Below the pieces are notes generated by a model. That model saw nothing but the letters and a program-made list of their open reading frames with translations, ran no database searches and was not told the DNA's origin. Below, in pieces: positions 17,527-25,745 of a DNA stretch of 64,000 nucleotides; the stretch's first letter is position 1, and each line of letters begins with the position of its first letter. The stretch comes from Streptomyces sp. NA02950 (GTDB lineage Bacteria; Actinomycetota; Actinomycetes; Streptomycetales; Streptomycetaceae): assembly GCF_013364155.1 (NCBI RefSeq), contig NZ_CP054916.1:62001-126000 (forward strand). The letters are read 5' to 3'. The translations under genes were made by a program, and so were the position numbers.

Positions 17527-17753
17527 CCAACCAGCACAGGCGACCGGCCCCAGAGGTCGATCTGACCGGCGCTGCCTGGCGTAAGAGCAGCTACAGCTCC
17601 GGCACCGGGGCCTGCGTCGAGATCGCCGTCACCGGCGGCATCGTGGCCCTGCGCGACTCCAACGACATCAGCAGGCCCGCGATGCTCTTCTCCGCCGACG
17701 CATGGGCCGCCTTCGTCCGTGGTGCCGTCGAGGGCGAGTTCATCCAGTCCTGA
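17523..17753 (+). CDS. DUF397 protein
   Basis: A 76-residue protein starting at ATG 17523 within the stop of the XRE gene. It shows the DUF397 pattern: LTGAAWRKSSYSSGTGACVE, VALRDSNDISRPAMLFSADA, WAAFVRGAVEGEF. These proteins are small partners of the adjacent XRE/DUF5753 regulators, and genetic work on related pairs suggests an antagonist or toxin-antitoxin-like relation. Confidence 0.9.
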   Translation: MTNQHRRPAPEVDLTGAAWRKSSYSSGTGACVEIAVTGGIVALRDSNDISRPAMLFSADAWAAFVRGAVEGEFIQS

Positions 17754-17829
17754 AGCGAGCACACAAAGAGCCGGCCGGGACGCGAGTCAGACACCCGGGG
17801 CGGCCTCAGCACAGAGCCGTTCCCCACGT

Positions 17830-17864
17830 CCCCGCCGAGCAGTCCCTGTCAGGGTGCGGCGGGG
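17830..17864 (+). terminator. Hairpin after the DUF397 gene
   Basis: CCCCGCCG (17830-17837) pairs with CGGCGGGG (17857-17864) over a 19-base loop that itself contains CCCTGTCAGGG. It lies 77 bases after the DUF397 stop and has no T-tract; a likely terminator. Confidence 0.45.
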
Positions 17865-18337
17865 CGTCTCCTGTCACGGCACCTCACCATCATGTCACGC
17901 GCGACCGCGGCGGCCACGACGGCGGAACTGATGCAAACTCGTCCAGCGAGATCCCACCTGGGTCTGTGCCGCGCCGCATCCGTGCCGCTGCGGTACTCCT
18001 GGAGCGCCTTTGGGTCGTAGCGGCCGTCGGCAGCTTGAAGCGCTGACGTGAGCTCAGGTTCGGAGTGCCGTGGTCCGACATGCCATGCATGTTTGAGTTC
18101 GCCGGGCTCGCTTGAGCGGTGCCTGGCATGCTGGTGGAGCGACGCGCGCGGCACTTCCCCTGCTTACGCCGGTTTGGGATGAATTTTCGGCCCCCTTCAG
18201 TGCGAGAGCCTGACCCGAAGGCTTCGGAATTTTTGCACCTGCACGTGCAGTACGTAACCCACACGGGTGAATTGGCATCTCTACGCCATCGCATACCTGA
18301 TCGGCGGTAGCGTCACCAACAGAAGGCCTATTCCTGT
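17865..18337. other. Stretch without a supported gene
   Basis: About 470 bases of lower GC than the flanks. Only short frames without ribosome binding sites are present, and no structure beyond small palindromes. Confidence 0.4.
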
Positions 18338-18697
18338 GTGAAACTTTACCCTTTGCGGATCACCTTGATCGCAAGTGATCGCCGCTATGGAGCACCTTGC
18401 CATTCTTTGACAGCAGGCGATCAGGTTCCCTCTGCAGTAGTTAAAGGCCTGAAGCATATCGCCGATTGCACGGATTCCAAGGGGTTGTGCGACCGGCTGT
18501 ACGTTGATGCCTTGAGCGGGGAGTACCCCCCGCATGAAGTCGCCCCAGGGTGGATTGCGCCCACCCCGGGGCTTGTCCGATCGAACATAGGATTCAGCTG
18601 GTGCTCGACCGAATCACGCGAGGGGCGTTCACGCCAACCTCGGCGAAAAGCGAACTTAGCAGGCCGTCGATTCTGCCCCGTCAAAACCGCATGCTGA
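18338..18697 (+). CDS. Possible hypothetical protein
   Basis: A 119-codon frame starts at GTG 18338, nine bases after AGAAGG. The region is less GC-rich than its surroundings and the translation (KLYPLRITLIASDRRYGAPC) matches nothing I know. Its tail, rich in Arg and Ser, overlaps the start of the following membrane peptide frame. It could be foreign DNA or non-coding. Confidence 0.25.
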   Translation: MKLYPLRITLIASDRRYGAPCHSLTAGDQVPSAVVKGLKHIADCTDSKGLCDRLYVDALSGEYPPHEVAPGWIAPTPGLVRSNIGFSWCSTESREGRSRQPRRKANLAGRRFCPVKTAC

Positions 18698-18867
18698 TTG
18701 CCAGCGATGTCACGGTGCGGCTGCGCAGCGTCATCTGGGTGGTCATCGTGATCTGGGTTGCCCTGGCGGGATCCAGCCACCTTCCTCCGTGGGTCATCCC
18801 GTTGGGGGTGCTGACGGCCGCTGCTGGCCGTTCAAGTGTCCGCCACCTGCGGATTCGCTTCCTCTAG
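18691..18867 (+). CDS. Small two-helix membrane protein
   Basis: From ATG 18691, 58 residues with two hydrophobic segments (SVIWVVIVIWVALAG and PPWVIPLGVLTAAAG) separated by SSHLPP, and a basic tail (RSSVRHLRIRFL). No clear ribosome binding site is seen; an upstream in-frame ATG exists at 18550. A perfect 16-bp hairpin follows 10 bases after the stop, which supports a transcribed unit. Confidence 0.35.
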   Translation: MLIASDVTVRLRSVIWVVIVIWVALAGSSHLPPWVIPLGVLTAAAGRSSVRHLRIRFL

Positions 18868-18877
18868 AGATGCCGAG

Positions 18878-18914
18878 CGCCTGTTCCGGAGGGTGTGTCC
18901 CTCCGGAACAGGCG
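18878..18914. terminator. Perfect 16-bp stem, 5-base loop
   Basis: CGCCTGTTCCGGAGGG (18878-18893) is exactly complementary to 18899-18914 with loop TGTGT. It stands between the small membrane frame and the zinc-finger/HTH gene at 19009. No T-tract follows. The best reading is a strong terminator. Confidence 0.6.
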
Positions 18915-19008
18915 TCCGGTGCCACCGACGGCTCAGTGCCGGGTTCGTCGGGGATTTTCTGCTCCGGGGCGAACGAAGAGTGTCCCGGAGGGAGGGGAGA
19001 AACGGCAT

Positions 19009-20118
19009 ATGAGTGCGCCTTCCTATACGCAGTGCGCGCACTGCGGAGGCCCGTTCCGGCAACGGTCAGGACCGGGCCGCAAGCGGGACTACTGCAACAA
19101 GTCCTGCCGACGGCAGGCTCAGCGTTTGCGTGACAGCGAGCCGGCAGCGCGCGGGGAGACAACTCCGTCTGACTGGGGGCGACAGGTCGCGGACGACACG
19201 CTCGTCCTGGCGGCCCGGTTGGCCGAGGCGGAGAGAAAGAAGGAAGCCCTGCCTGACCTCCTGTCACATGCCGACCGGCTGGCGAGAAATGTGGGCTGCT
19301 ACATGGCGGCGGCAGTGCAGGACGCACGGTCCCGCGGGACAGGCTGGGGCGTGGTGGCGCAGGCCGCGGGGGTGAGCGTGGAGACAGCGCGGGCCAGGTG
19401 GAGCGACCTCAAGGTCAAGCGGCTGCTGGCCCGGCGTGATCAGCAGTGGTCCGCACCGCCGGAGCCAGCAGCAGGGAAGTGGGCATCTGCCATGGGCGAC
19501 GATGAGACTCCGCCGGGACGTGACGGCGGAGGAGCTGAACAGGCGCGTCAGAAACTGGCAGCCGCTCTCTCCCACCTGCAGCGCCAGAGCTCGATGACCC
19601 TTCAGGATGCCGCTCAGGAGGCGGTGTTGTCTCCCTCCTCGGTGTCGCGCGTGCTGGCCGGAGCCCGTTTGCCTGCCTGGCCGACCGTGCACATGCTGGC
19701 GACAATCTTTGGAGGGCAGGCCGGGGAACTGCGGTTCCTCTGGGAGCGGGCTCAAGGGATGTCTTTCCCGGTGCGGCGGTCAGTGACCGGTGCCGCATCG
19801 CAGCTACAGGCCGCACTGCGGGGGCTGTATCTGGCGGCGGGCAGCCCCGAGTTGCGGCGCCTGTGCAAAGGCGGCGGACCTGCCCTGACTCCCGAGGTGG
19901 TCCAGGAGGTGTTCGGCGGTGGTCTCATCCCGGACTGGCCTACGGTCGAGGACCTGGTGGTGCGCCTGGGCGGAGAGGCGTCGGCCATCCGTCCCTTGTG
20001 GGAGGACATGCATTACGCATTTCTCGCCTCTCGTGATGTCTTCCCTGCGGGCGGGCTGCCACGCTCCGGGCTGCCCGGCACAGAGGGCAGCGCTGGCCCC
20101 GGGACCGCAGGCCCGTGA
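19009..20118 (+). CDS. Zinc-finger plus helix-turn-helix protein
   Basis: A 369-residue protein from ATG 19009 (GGGAGGGGAG upstream). The N-terminus has a four-Cys zinc-binding motif (CAHCGGPF...DYCNKSCRRQAQ, residues ~9-37), as in proteins trimmed from resolvase-type or MucR-like fingers. Residues ~95-140 contain an HTH (GWGVVAQAAGVSVETARARW), and residues ~185-260 a Cro/C1-like HTH (MTLQDAAQEAVLSPSSVSRV). A second copy of the latter, related in pattern (LTPEVVQEVFGGGLIPDWPT), follows at ~300-345. It is probably a DNA-binding regulator of unknown target. Confidence 0.65.
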   Translation: MSAPSYTQCAHCGGPFRQRSGPGRKRDYCNKSCRRQAQRLRDSEPAARGETTPSDWGRQVADDTLVLAARLAEAERKKEALPDLLSHADRLARNVGCYMAAAVQDARSRGTGWGVVAQAAGVSVETARARWSDLKVKRLLARRDQQWSAPPEPAAGKWASAMGDDETPPGRDGGGAEQARQKLAAALSHLQRQSSMTLQDAAQEAVLSPSSVSRVLAGARLPAWPTVHMLATIFGGQAGELRFLWERAQGMSFPVRRSVTGAASQLQAALRGLYLAAGSPELRRLCKGGGPALTPEVVQEVFGGGLIPDWPTVEDLVVRLGGEASAIRPLWEDMHYAFLASRDVFPAGGLPRSGLPGTEGSAGPGTAGP

Positions 20119-20172
20119 ATCGCCCGGTGGGTCAGGAGTGTCAGAAGTCGATGTCTCAGGAGGGAGGCTGTC

Positions 20173-20646
20173 GTGGCCTGTGGTGGACCGTCCGCGACTG
20201 CGCTACTGGGCTACCGCGCCTTCAGGCAGATGCACCGTGACAGCTACCTCCGCTACGCCCGGGTCCGGGTCGGGGACAGAGGAACTGCTGTGGTGGGAGC
20301 AGCGTTTGACTCCCTGGGGTGCCGGTGGCCCGAAGCGTTGAGCAGCGCGTGCCCGGCAGCGTTTTCGTGGCGGCTGCTGGGCCGGTGCGTATCGGAAGCC
20401 GACCGGGCGGAGGGTGCGGCGGACGAGAGCCTGGGGGGTCTGTACGGTGTGCTGCCGGCAGAGCAGGCTGATGCGGTGTTGCTGCACTACCGGCTGGGGA
20501 TGACGCTGACCGCGGGTGCGGATCTCATGGGGATCAGCTCGTCGGTCATGGCGGCCCATCTGCTCATGGCGGAGCGGAGTCTGCCGCGGTGGCTTTCCAC
20601 TGCCCTGCGTCCGCCCGAGGCAGGGACGCTGTGGGGGCGGAGATGA
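20173..20646 (+). CDS. Sigma-factor-like (region 4) protein
   Basis: A 157-residue protein from GTG 20173 behind CAGGAGGGAGG. The C-terminal half resembles sigma region 4 (LPAEQADAVLLHYRLGMTLT, GADLMGISSSVMAAHLLMAE). The N-terminal half keeps a weak region-2-like pattern (AFRQMHRDSYLRYARVRVGD). It is probably a divergent or degenerate ECF-like factor. It follows the zinc-finger/HTH gene by 54 bases and may be cotranscribed with it. Confidence 0.55.
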   Translation: MACGGPSATALLGYRAFRQMHRDSYLRYARVRVGDRGTAVVGAAFDSLGCRWPEALSSACPAAFSWRLLGRCVSEADRAEGAADESLGGLYGVLPAEQADAVLLHYRLGMTLTAGADLMGISSSVMAAHLLMAERSLPRWLSTALRPPEAGTLWGRR

Positions 20647-20804
20647 GGAATGCTGCGCGCGTGATTTCTCCACCGGTCGTCTAGTTCGCGTCAGCCGTCC
20701 GGGGGTCCTTCCCAGGATGCCTGGGCATTGCCCCGTTGCCCTCTCTAGCATGGGCCTCCCTGCTGCTGAGGAGCCTCCCGGGTGAGGGAGGCAAGGGGGG
20801 TCGG

Positions 20805-21620
20805 ATGGATCGCGGGGAGAATCCCATTGCTCATGCTATCGACGTTAATACACCGAGTGTCGCCCGCATGTACGACTGGTACCTGGGGGGCACGGACAAC
20901 TTCGCCTCGGATCGCAAGGCCTGTCAGGAGCTGTTAGAGATTGCGCCGAGCACTGCTGCTCTGGCGCGGAACAACAGGCTTTTCCTCCAGCGCGTGGTAC
21001 GCGTCCTGGCCCGGGACTACGGGGTACGCCAGTTTCTGGATCATGGTTCCGGGCTCCCCACACAGAACAACGTTCATCAGGTTGCCCAGGCTGTCGACCG
21101 GAGTTCGCGCGTCGTCTACATCGACAACGATCCGATCGTGCTGGCCCACGGGCGCACGCTGCTCGACGAGAACGACGAGACCGCCTTCATCCAGGCGGAG
21201 ATGACAGACACCGAGGGCATCTTCAATCATCCGGATGTCGACGGCTTCATCGACTTCGCCCAGCCGGTGGCTGCGCTGTTCGTCTCGGTCCTGCACTGCC
21301 TCCCCGACTCAGAGCAGCCCGGGCGAGTGGTGCGCGAGGTGGCCGACCGCCTGGCTCCCGGCAGCTTCATGGTGATCTGCCAGCTTGTCAGTGATGATGC
21401 GGCCACGCGGCAAGCGGCAACCGACTTCATGCTGCGAGTGACTGGCAACAAGTGGGGCAGAGTCAGGGAGAAGAGCGAGGTGCGGGACTACTTCGAAGGC
21501 ATGGAGCTTCTCCAGCCGTACCTTGTCGAGGTCTCCACGTGGCGTCCGGATTCAGAGGTCGCTCCCCGGCAGCGCACGTTCGAGTGGGAAGAGTACGGCG
21601 GGGTGGCCCGACTCTCCTGA
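20805..21620 (+). CDS. SAM-dependent methyltransferase, DUF574 family
   Basis: A 271-residue protein from ATG 20805. It shows the family start NTPSVARMYDWYLGGTDNFA, the nucleotide-binding region QFLDHGSGLPTQNNVHQVAQ, the acidic motif VVYIDNDPIVLAHGRTLL and the late block LFVSVLHCLPDSEQPGRVV. DUF574 (Methyltransf_19) proteins are abundant in Streptomyces and of unknown substrate. It is convergent with the XRE gene ending at 21638, with only 17 bases between. Confidence 0.9.
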   Translation: MDRGENPIAHAIDVNTPSVARMYDWYLGGTDNFASDRKACQELLEIAPSTAALARNNRLFLQRVVRVLARDYGVRQFLDHGSGLPTQNNVHQVAQAVDRSSRVVYIDNDPIVLAHGRTLLDENDETAFIQAEMTDTEGIFNHPDVDGFIDFAQPVAALFVSVLHCLPDSEQPGRVVREVADRLAPGSFMVICQLVSDDAATRQAATDFMLRVTGNKWGRVREKSEVRDYFEGMELLQPYLVEVSTWRPDSEVAPRQRTFEWEEYGGVARLS

Positions 21621-21637
21621 CCTGCGCACAGGTCGTG

Positions 21638-22573
21638 TCAGCAGTGCCGGAAGGGGTGAGCTGAGTAGCCTTTTCGGGCTTCACGGAGAAGCCGCATGGT
21701 GACCTTCCGGGACTCAGCCACCCCCCACAGCTCGGACAGGAGGTGGCGATACCGCTCGACGTCACTGTGGTTGGTGACGTACGTCGCGCCGATGGCGTTC
21801 TCCAGGTAGATCAGTTCCGTGGGGCCGCCGTGGGCAAATTTCAGATACGTTATCGGAGTCGTAGGGGCGATTTGCGCGCTTTTGGTGAACCGCACGATGC
21901 GGATGGCGATGCGGCTACGCTCTGCCGCGTGCAGCAGGTACTGGAGCTGTTCGGCCATCACCTCAGGACCGCCGACCGGCCGGCGGAGGATGCCCTCGTC
22001 CAGCAGGGCCACCAGCTGGGGACTGCCGGCGGCGTGGAGCAGCTTCTGCCGGGCAATTCGGAGTGCAACACGCCGCTTGATCTCGGTTTCACTGTCGTGC
22101 GGCCGTCCGCTCTTGACGACGGCCCTTGCGTAGCCCGGGGTCTGCAACAGCCCTGGCACGACATTGACTTCGTAGGCGCGGATCTCGGTGGCCGAGTCCT
22201 CAAGTCCGATCAGACGCTTGAGCCAGCCTGGAGTCACATCGCTGTACTCGTCGTACCACGCCGCGGCAGTCGCATGCCGGAGCAGATCACGGATGGCCTG
22301 GACCTGCTGGTCGTCCTTGACGCCGTAGTGGTTGAGGAGGTCGAGCACATCCCGCTCCCGAGGGGGATTCTCACCGCGCTCCATGCGGCTGATCTTGGAA
22401 ACGGATGCCCGGATGACCGGCGCAGCGTCCTTGATGGCCATGCCCCGCTCTTTGCGGAGCCTTCGCAGATAGGCGCCCAGGACCTTGCCGGCAGCGACCG
22501 GCTTCTCGCCGCGGCGGGGCAGGGGGACCGCCGTGGCGGTCAACGCCCCTCTGTCGGGGTGGTCGGCGGACAT
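21638..22573 (-). CDS. XRE/DUF5753 regulator (second whiJ-like)
   Basis: A 311-residue protein from ATG 22573. The HTH lies at ~30-85 (VLGAYLRRLRKERGMAIKDA, RASVSKISRMERGENPP) and the DUF5753 domain at ~115-300 (EVNVVPGLLQTPGYARAVVK, GILRRPVGGPEVMAEQLQYL). It follows the DUF397 gene by 88 bases, and a HATPase gene diverges further up, giving a second complete three-part module. Order and orientation differ from the module at 16-17.7 kb, so the two are not a recent tandem duplication. Confidence 0.9.
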   Translation of the reverse strand: MSADHPDRGALTATAVPLPRRGEKPVAAGKVLGAYLRRLRKERGMAIKDAAPVIRASVSKISRMERGENPPRERDVLDLLNHYGVKDDQQVQAIRDLLRHATAAAWYDEYSDVTPGWLKRLIGLEDSATEIRAYEVNVVPGLLQTPGYARAVVKSGRPHDSETEIKRRVALRIARQKLLHAAGSPQLVALLDEGILRRPVGGPEVMAEQLQYLLHAAERSRIAIRIVRFTKSAQIAPTTPITYLKFAHGGPTELIYLENAIGATYVTNHSDVERYRHLLSELWGVAESRKVTMRLLREARKGYSAHPFRHC

Positions 22574-22661
22574 GCAGGCTCCTGATGGGCTGGCGGCGTC
22601 CACCACTATCCCAGGATGGAGCCTGCCTGTCCGCCTCAACCGCTTTTGCCCGGGCCCGGAT

Positions 22662-22916
22662 TCAGGCCGTCATATGATCGAAGTCTCCGCTCTTTGCGCC
22701 AGCCACGAACGCAGCGAGTTCAGCGCGTGTATAGACAAGGGCGGGCCCGTCGGGATGACGGGAGTTCCGCATCGCTACTCCCCCGCCCGGAAGTTCCGCC
22801 ACTTCCACGCAGGCCCCTTCCGCGTTGCTCTTCCGGCTCTTGATCCACTTCACGCAAGTGATCGAGCTGGCAGGGACGCCGTTGACGAAGTGTTCCACCG
22901 TGACCTCTTTCGCCAT
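22662..22916 (-). CDS. DUF397 protein (second module)
   Basis: An 84-residue protein from ATG 22916. It has the DUF397 pattern KWIKSRKSNAEGACVEVAEL, VAMRNSRHPDGPALVYTRAE, LAAFVAGAKSGDFD. Here DUF397 precedes the XRE gene rather than following it. Confidence 0.88.
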   Translation of the reverse strand: MAKEVTVEHFVNGVPASSITCVKWIKSRKSNAEGACVEVAELPGGGVAMRNSRHPDGPALVYTRAELAAFVAGAKSGDFDHMTA

Positions 22917-23128
22917 GCCGTTCGAATATCACCCTCCGGGGCCGGTGCCAGAGCTGACGAAATGCCGTCATCCGCAAGCGCTCCCCGCATGCGTGAGATT
23001 TCACCTGCAATTGCACGGAGGGTGGGGTAGTCGGAATACTAGCCTCACCAGCCCGCTTCTGAAGTCCCCCGAAAGAGTGTTCACGTCACCGCCAGGGAAG
23101 CTGGCCGAGCATCGCTTGAGAGGACACG

Positions 23129-23599
23129 GTGGCCCCCCGCAGCGACTCCCCTCGCTCTCCGCAGACTCGACCCGCTCCCTTCGACTGGGGACTGGCCATG
23201 GGACTCGGAGTCCCTCACTTCTCCGCCTGCCGCTTCACCGGAGATCCCCAGTGCCTGTACCGGGTCCGCCGCTTCACCCACCGCACACTCAAACTCTGGG
23301 GGCGTCGCTCGTGCGCTGAGGACACCACCACCGTCGCCAGCGAGCTCGTCACCAACGCACTGCGCCACGCCCTCAAAAACCGGCCCGACGGCAACGGATG
23401 GCTCGGCCTGATGAACCACCCCGACGCCATCATCTGCGCCGTACACGACCCCAGCCTCGACCGGCCCGTCTCACACCCAGCAACACTCCACGACACCAAA
23501 GGCCGCGGACTGATCATCATCGACATCCTCAGCCACGACTGGGGATACGCACTCCACGGCGACTCCGGCAAAACAGTCTGGGCACTCCTCCCGACCTGA
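23129..23599 (+). CDS. HATPase anti-sigma-like ATP-binding protein
   Basis: A 156-residue protein from GTG 23129 (TGAGAGGAC upstream). It has the RsbW/SpoIIAB-type HATPase_c fold: AEDTTTVASELVTNALRHAL (N box) and HDTKGRGLIIIDILSHDWGY (G1 box), ending KTVWALLP. Divergent from the DUF397/XRE pair, it completes the second whiJ-like module. Proteins of this class bind ATP and are thought to sequester regulators. Confidence 0.88.
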   Translation: MAPRSDSPRSPQTRPAPFDWGLAMGLGVPHFSACRFTGDPQCLYRVRRFTHRTLKLWGRRSCAEDTTTVASELVTNALRHALKNRPDGNGWLGLMNHPDAIICAVHDPSLDRPVSHPATLHDTKGRGLIIIDILSHDWGYALHGDSGKTVWALLPT

Positions 23600-23960
23600 A
23601 CCACCACCAGGAGGACAGCCCGGCAGAGGAGCCAATCACCGCCCGACCGACAGGTACCGTCAGCTGCCAGGCACGCTGACGGGGAAGAGCCTCGGCGCCG
23701 CTGAGCTTCCTGCGGCGAATAGTGCCGCATCAGGCAATGTTCACCCTCCGCCTTGCAAGCCAATGCAATTGGGGGCTTGACGTACGGCGACATGCCCCAC
23801 GACGAGACGGCGGCCTGCCATGCGCTCTTGACAGTCGCTTCACAGTCGGGCGGGATGGTAAGTGGGCACGTGGCGCGGCTGTCGAGTCGGGGGGCACGTG
23901 GTGGAAGATGGCGGTGCTCCGGACCACGTTGACATACTGGAGCGTTGGGCCCGGGGCTTA
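23600..23960. other. Stretch without a supported gene
   Basis: 360 bases between the HATPase gene and the left end of the 4.34-kb element. No supported reading frame, hairpin or repeat is seen. Confidence 0.4.
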
Positions 23961-23994
23961 GAAGCTGTTTCAGAACCGGAGATCTGTCACGTTC
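23961..23994 (+). repeat. Left terminal inverted repeat of the 4.34-kb element
   Basis: A 34-base end matching the complement of 28271-28304 with two mismatches (at the 25th and 28th bases). Confidence 0.85.
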
Positions 23995-24131
23995 CGTGAC
24001 TGGCGCCTGATATAGGACCTGGTCTGGCGCCTGCGGCTCACCGAAGAGGACAAGGCCCCCCGCCTGATCACGCGACGGGGAGCACCGACGTCAAGTGTTT
24101 GTGAGCAGCGCCGAAACGGCCATCAGCGTGA

Positions 24132-25433
24132 CTACACCCGCTTCGACCCCGAACTCTGCGGCAGCGAGCCCTCCGCCCTGTCGTGGGGAGAGCCGGTACT
24201 GTCCATTTGTCTCCAGGCCGGGAAGATCACCGGGCACAGCGTGGCGAGCAGGTACACACCCCCGATCGTCAGCAGCGTGGAGGGCAGGCCGACCGAGTCC
24301 ACGAGGAAGCCCGCAGCCAGTCCGCCCAGCGGAGTGACCAGCTGGACCGAGGCTGTCGTCGCACTCAGCACCCGGCTGCGCAGTGCCTCCGGCACCGTCT
24401 CATACGTCACGGTGGCCATGATGGGGTTGAGCACACCGCAAGCGAGGCCCTCAACCGCCATGATCACGGCCAGTGGCCCGAAGGTGTCGGTGAAGGCGGC
24501 CACCACGAAGCGCGGCAGGCCTACGATGAGAAACGCAACCGTGAACACCGGCCACCGCCGAAACCGGCTGCCCACCGCACCGTAGACCAGCGCCCCCGTG
24601 AGTGCGCAGATACCAAACGCCGCGTTCAGCAGACCGAGATCGATGGAACCATCAAGCTTCTCACGGGCATGCACCGGGAGGAGCACGGCGCTCCATCCCT
24701 GATCGAGCCCCCGGGTGACCAGCGTCATCAGGCACAGGCCCAACAGCAACGGCGTGGCCGCCACGAAGCGATACCCTTCCGCGAGTTCACGACGGTAGGC
24801 ACGCAACGACGCGGGCTCGACCCGCCGTCGGGCCTGCGCCTCAGGCAGACCGCGCACCCCGAACGCGAACAGCGGCGCGGCCACAGCGAAGGTCGCGGCA
24901 TCCACCAACAGGACATTCTCGGCACCGAGTACGGCGATCAGCACACCTCCGAGAGCGGATCCAGTCAGCGCCGCACAGCGTGCCGCACCGTCGTACAACC
25001 CGGCGGCCCTGGTCAGCGGCATTGCGGCGCGTTCGGCGAGCGTGGGCAACAGCACTCCGCGGGCAGTCTCACCCGGCGAACGGAACAGCCCGGTCATCGC
25101 CATCAGCACGCACAGCATCCAGAAATGCAGGATGCCGGCGAACTGCAGCAGCGGGATCGCCGCAACGGCAACCCCGCAGGCGAGATCCGAGGCGACACTC
25201 ACCCGCCGTCGCCCGATCCGGTCGATGACCGGACCACCGACGAGCGCAGCAAGCACTACGGGCAGCAGTGTGCAGAACGCGACGATCCCCACCTTGGCGG
25301 CACTGTCCGTGCTCTGCAGCACAAACCACGGCACGCCCATGTACGTGAGGCAATTCCCAGTGATCGAAACGAAGTTGGCGCCAAGAACCGTTGTCAGAGG
25401 ACGGCGATCACCCGTCAAGAAGTCTTCGGGCAC
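24132..25433 (-). CDS. MFS transporter, probable drug exporter
   Basis: A 433-residue protein from ATG 25433 with about 12 hydrophobic segments. Motif A-like loop GGPVIDRIGRRRVSVASDLA follows TM2. TM5 region: SALGGVLIAVLGAENVLLVD. The central basic loop is LPEAQARRRVEPASLRAYRR. It resembles the DHA3-like (MefA/enterobactin-exporter-like) branch of drug exporters. It ends about 135 bases inside the left repeat, so it is cargo of the transposon. The substrate cannot be told from sequence. Confidence 0.85.
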   Translation of the reverse strand: MPEDFLTGDRRPLTTVLGANFVSITGNCLTYMGVPWFVLQSTDSAAKVGIVAFCTLLPVVLAALVGGPVIDRIGRRRVSVASDLACGVAVAAIPLLQFAGILHFWMLCVLMAMTGLFRSPGETARGVLLPTLAERAAMPLTRAAGLYDGAARCAALTGSALGGVLIAVLGAENVLLVDAATFAVAAPLFAFGVRGLPEAQARRRVEPASLRAYRRELAEGYRFVAATPLLLGLCLMTLVTRGLDQGWSAVLLPVHAREKLDGSIDLGLLNAAFGICALTGALVYGAVGSRFRRWPVFTVAFLIVGLPRFVVAAFTDTFGPLAVIMAVEGLACGVLNPIMATVTYETVPEALRSRVLSATTASVQLVTPLGGLAAGFLVDSVGLPSTLLTIGGVYLLATLCPVIFPAWRQMDSTGSPHDRAEGSLPQSSGSKRV

Positions 25434-25745
25434 TACGGTGGTCTCCCATAAGAGGAAGCGCCCACCGCGAACGAAGCAGGTCAGCCGGTGGGCGAAGCGA
25501 AGTGGTCAGCGTCTGGCGCGCACAGCGAGGCGCACCGCGATGCGGTGTTCACAAGCAGCGCCTCCAACACTTCGCCGGGATGACCACCCGGCACCTCCAC
25601 GCATTGTCCCCTCGGGTACCGGTCCTCCGCAACGGCGACCCGTTGGCAGTGGGTTTGCGCGCACACGGAATTGCCCCGAGTGGCACCGATGAAGACAGAT
25701 CTGCTAGCCACCCGGATCTCGGAGTGACACCGGCCGCAAGATGTG
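25434..25745. other. Gap between MFS and transposase genes
   Basis: 312 bases within the transposon. A 76-codon minus-strand frame (25481-25711) is present but has no ribosome binding site and no recognisable motif, so I do not call it. The MFS promoter is presumably here. Confidence 0.35.

Noticed and set aside
24183..25451. Long plus-strand frame of 422 codons opposite the MFS gene
   Set aside because: It is the antisense of a clear 12-TM transporter; the long frame is caused by high-GC third positions.
25481..25711. 76-codon minus-strand frame upstream of the MFS gene
   Set aside because: No ribosome binding site, no motif, and it overlaps the probable MFS promoter region.
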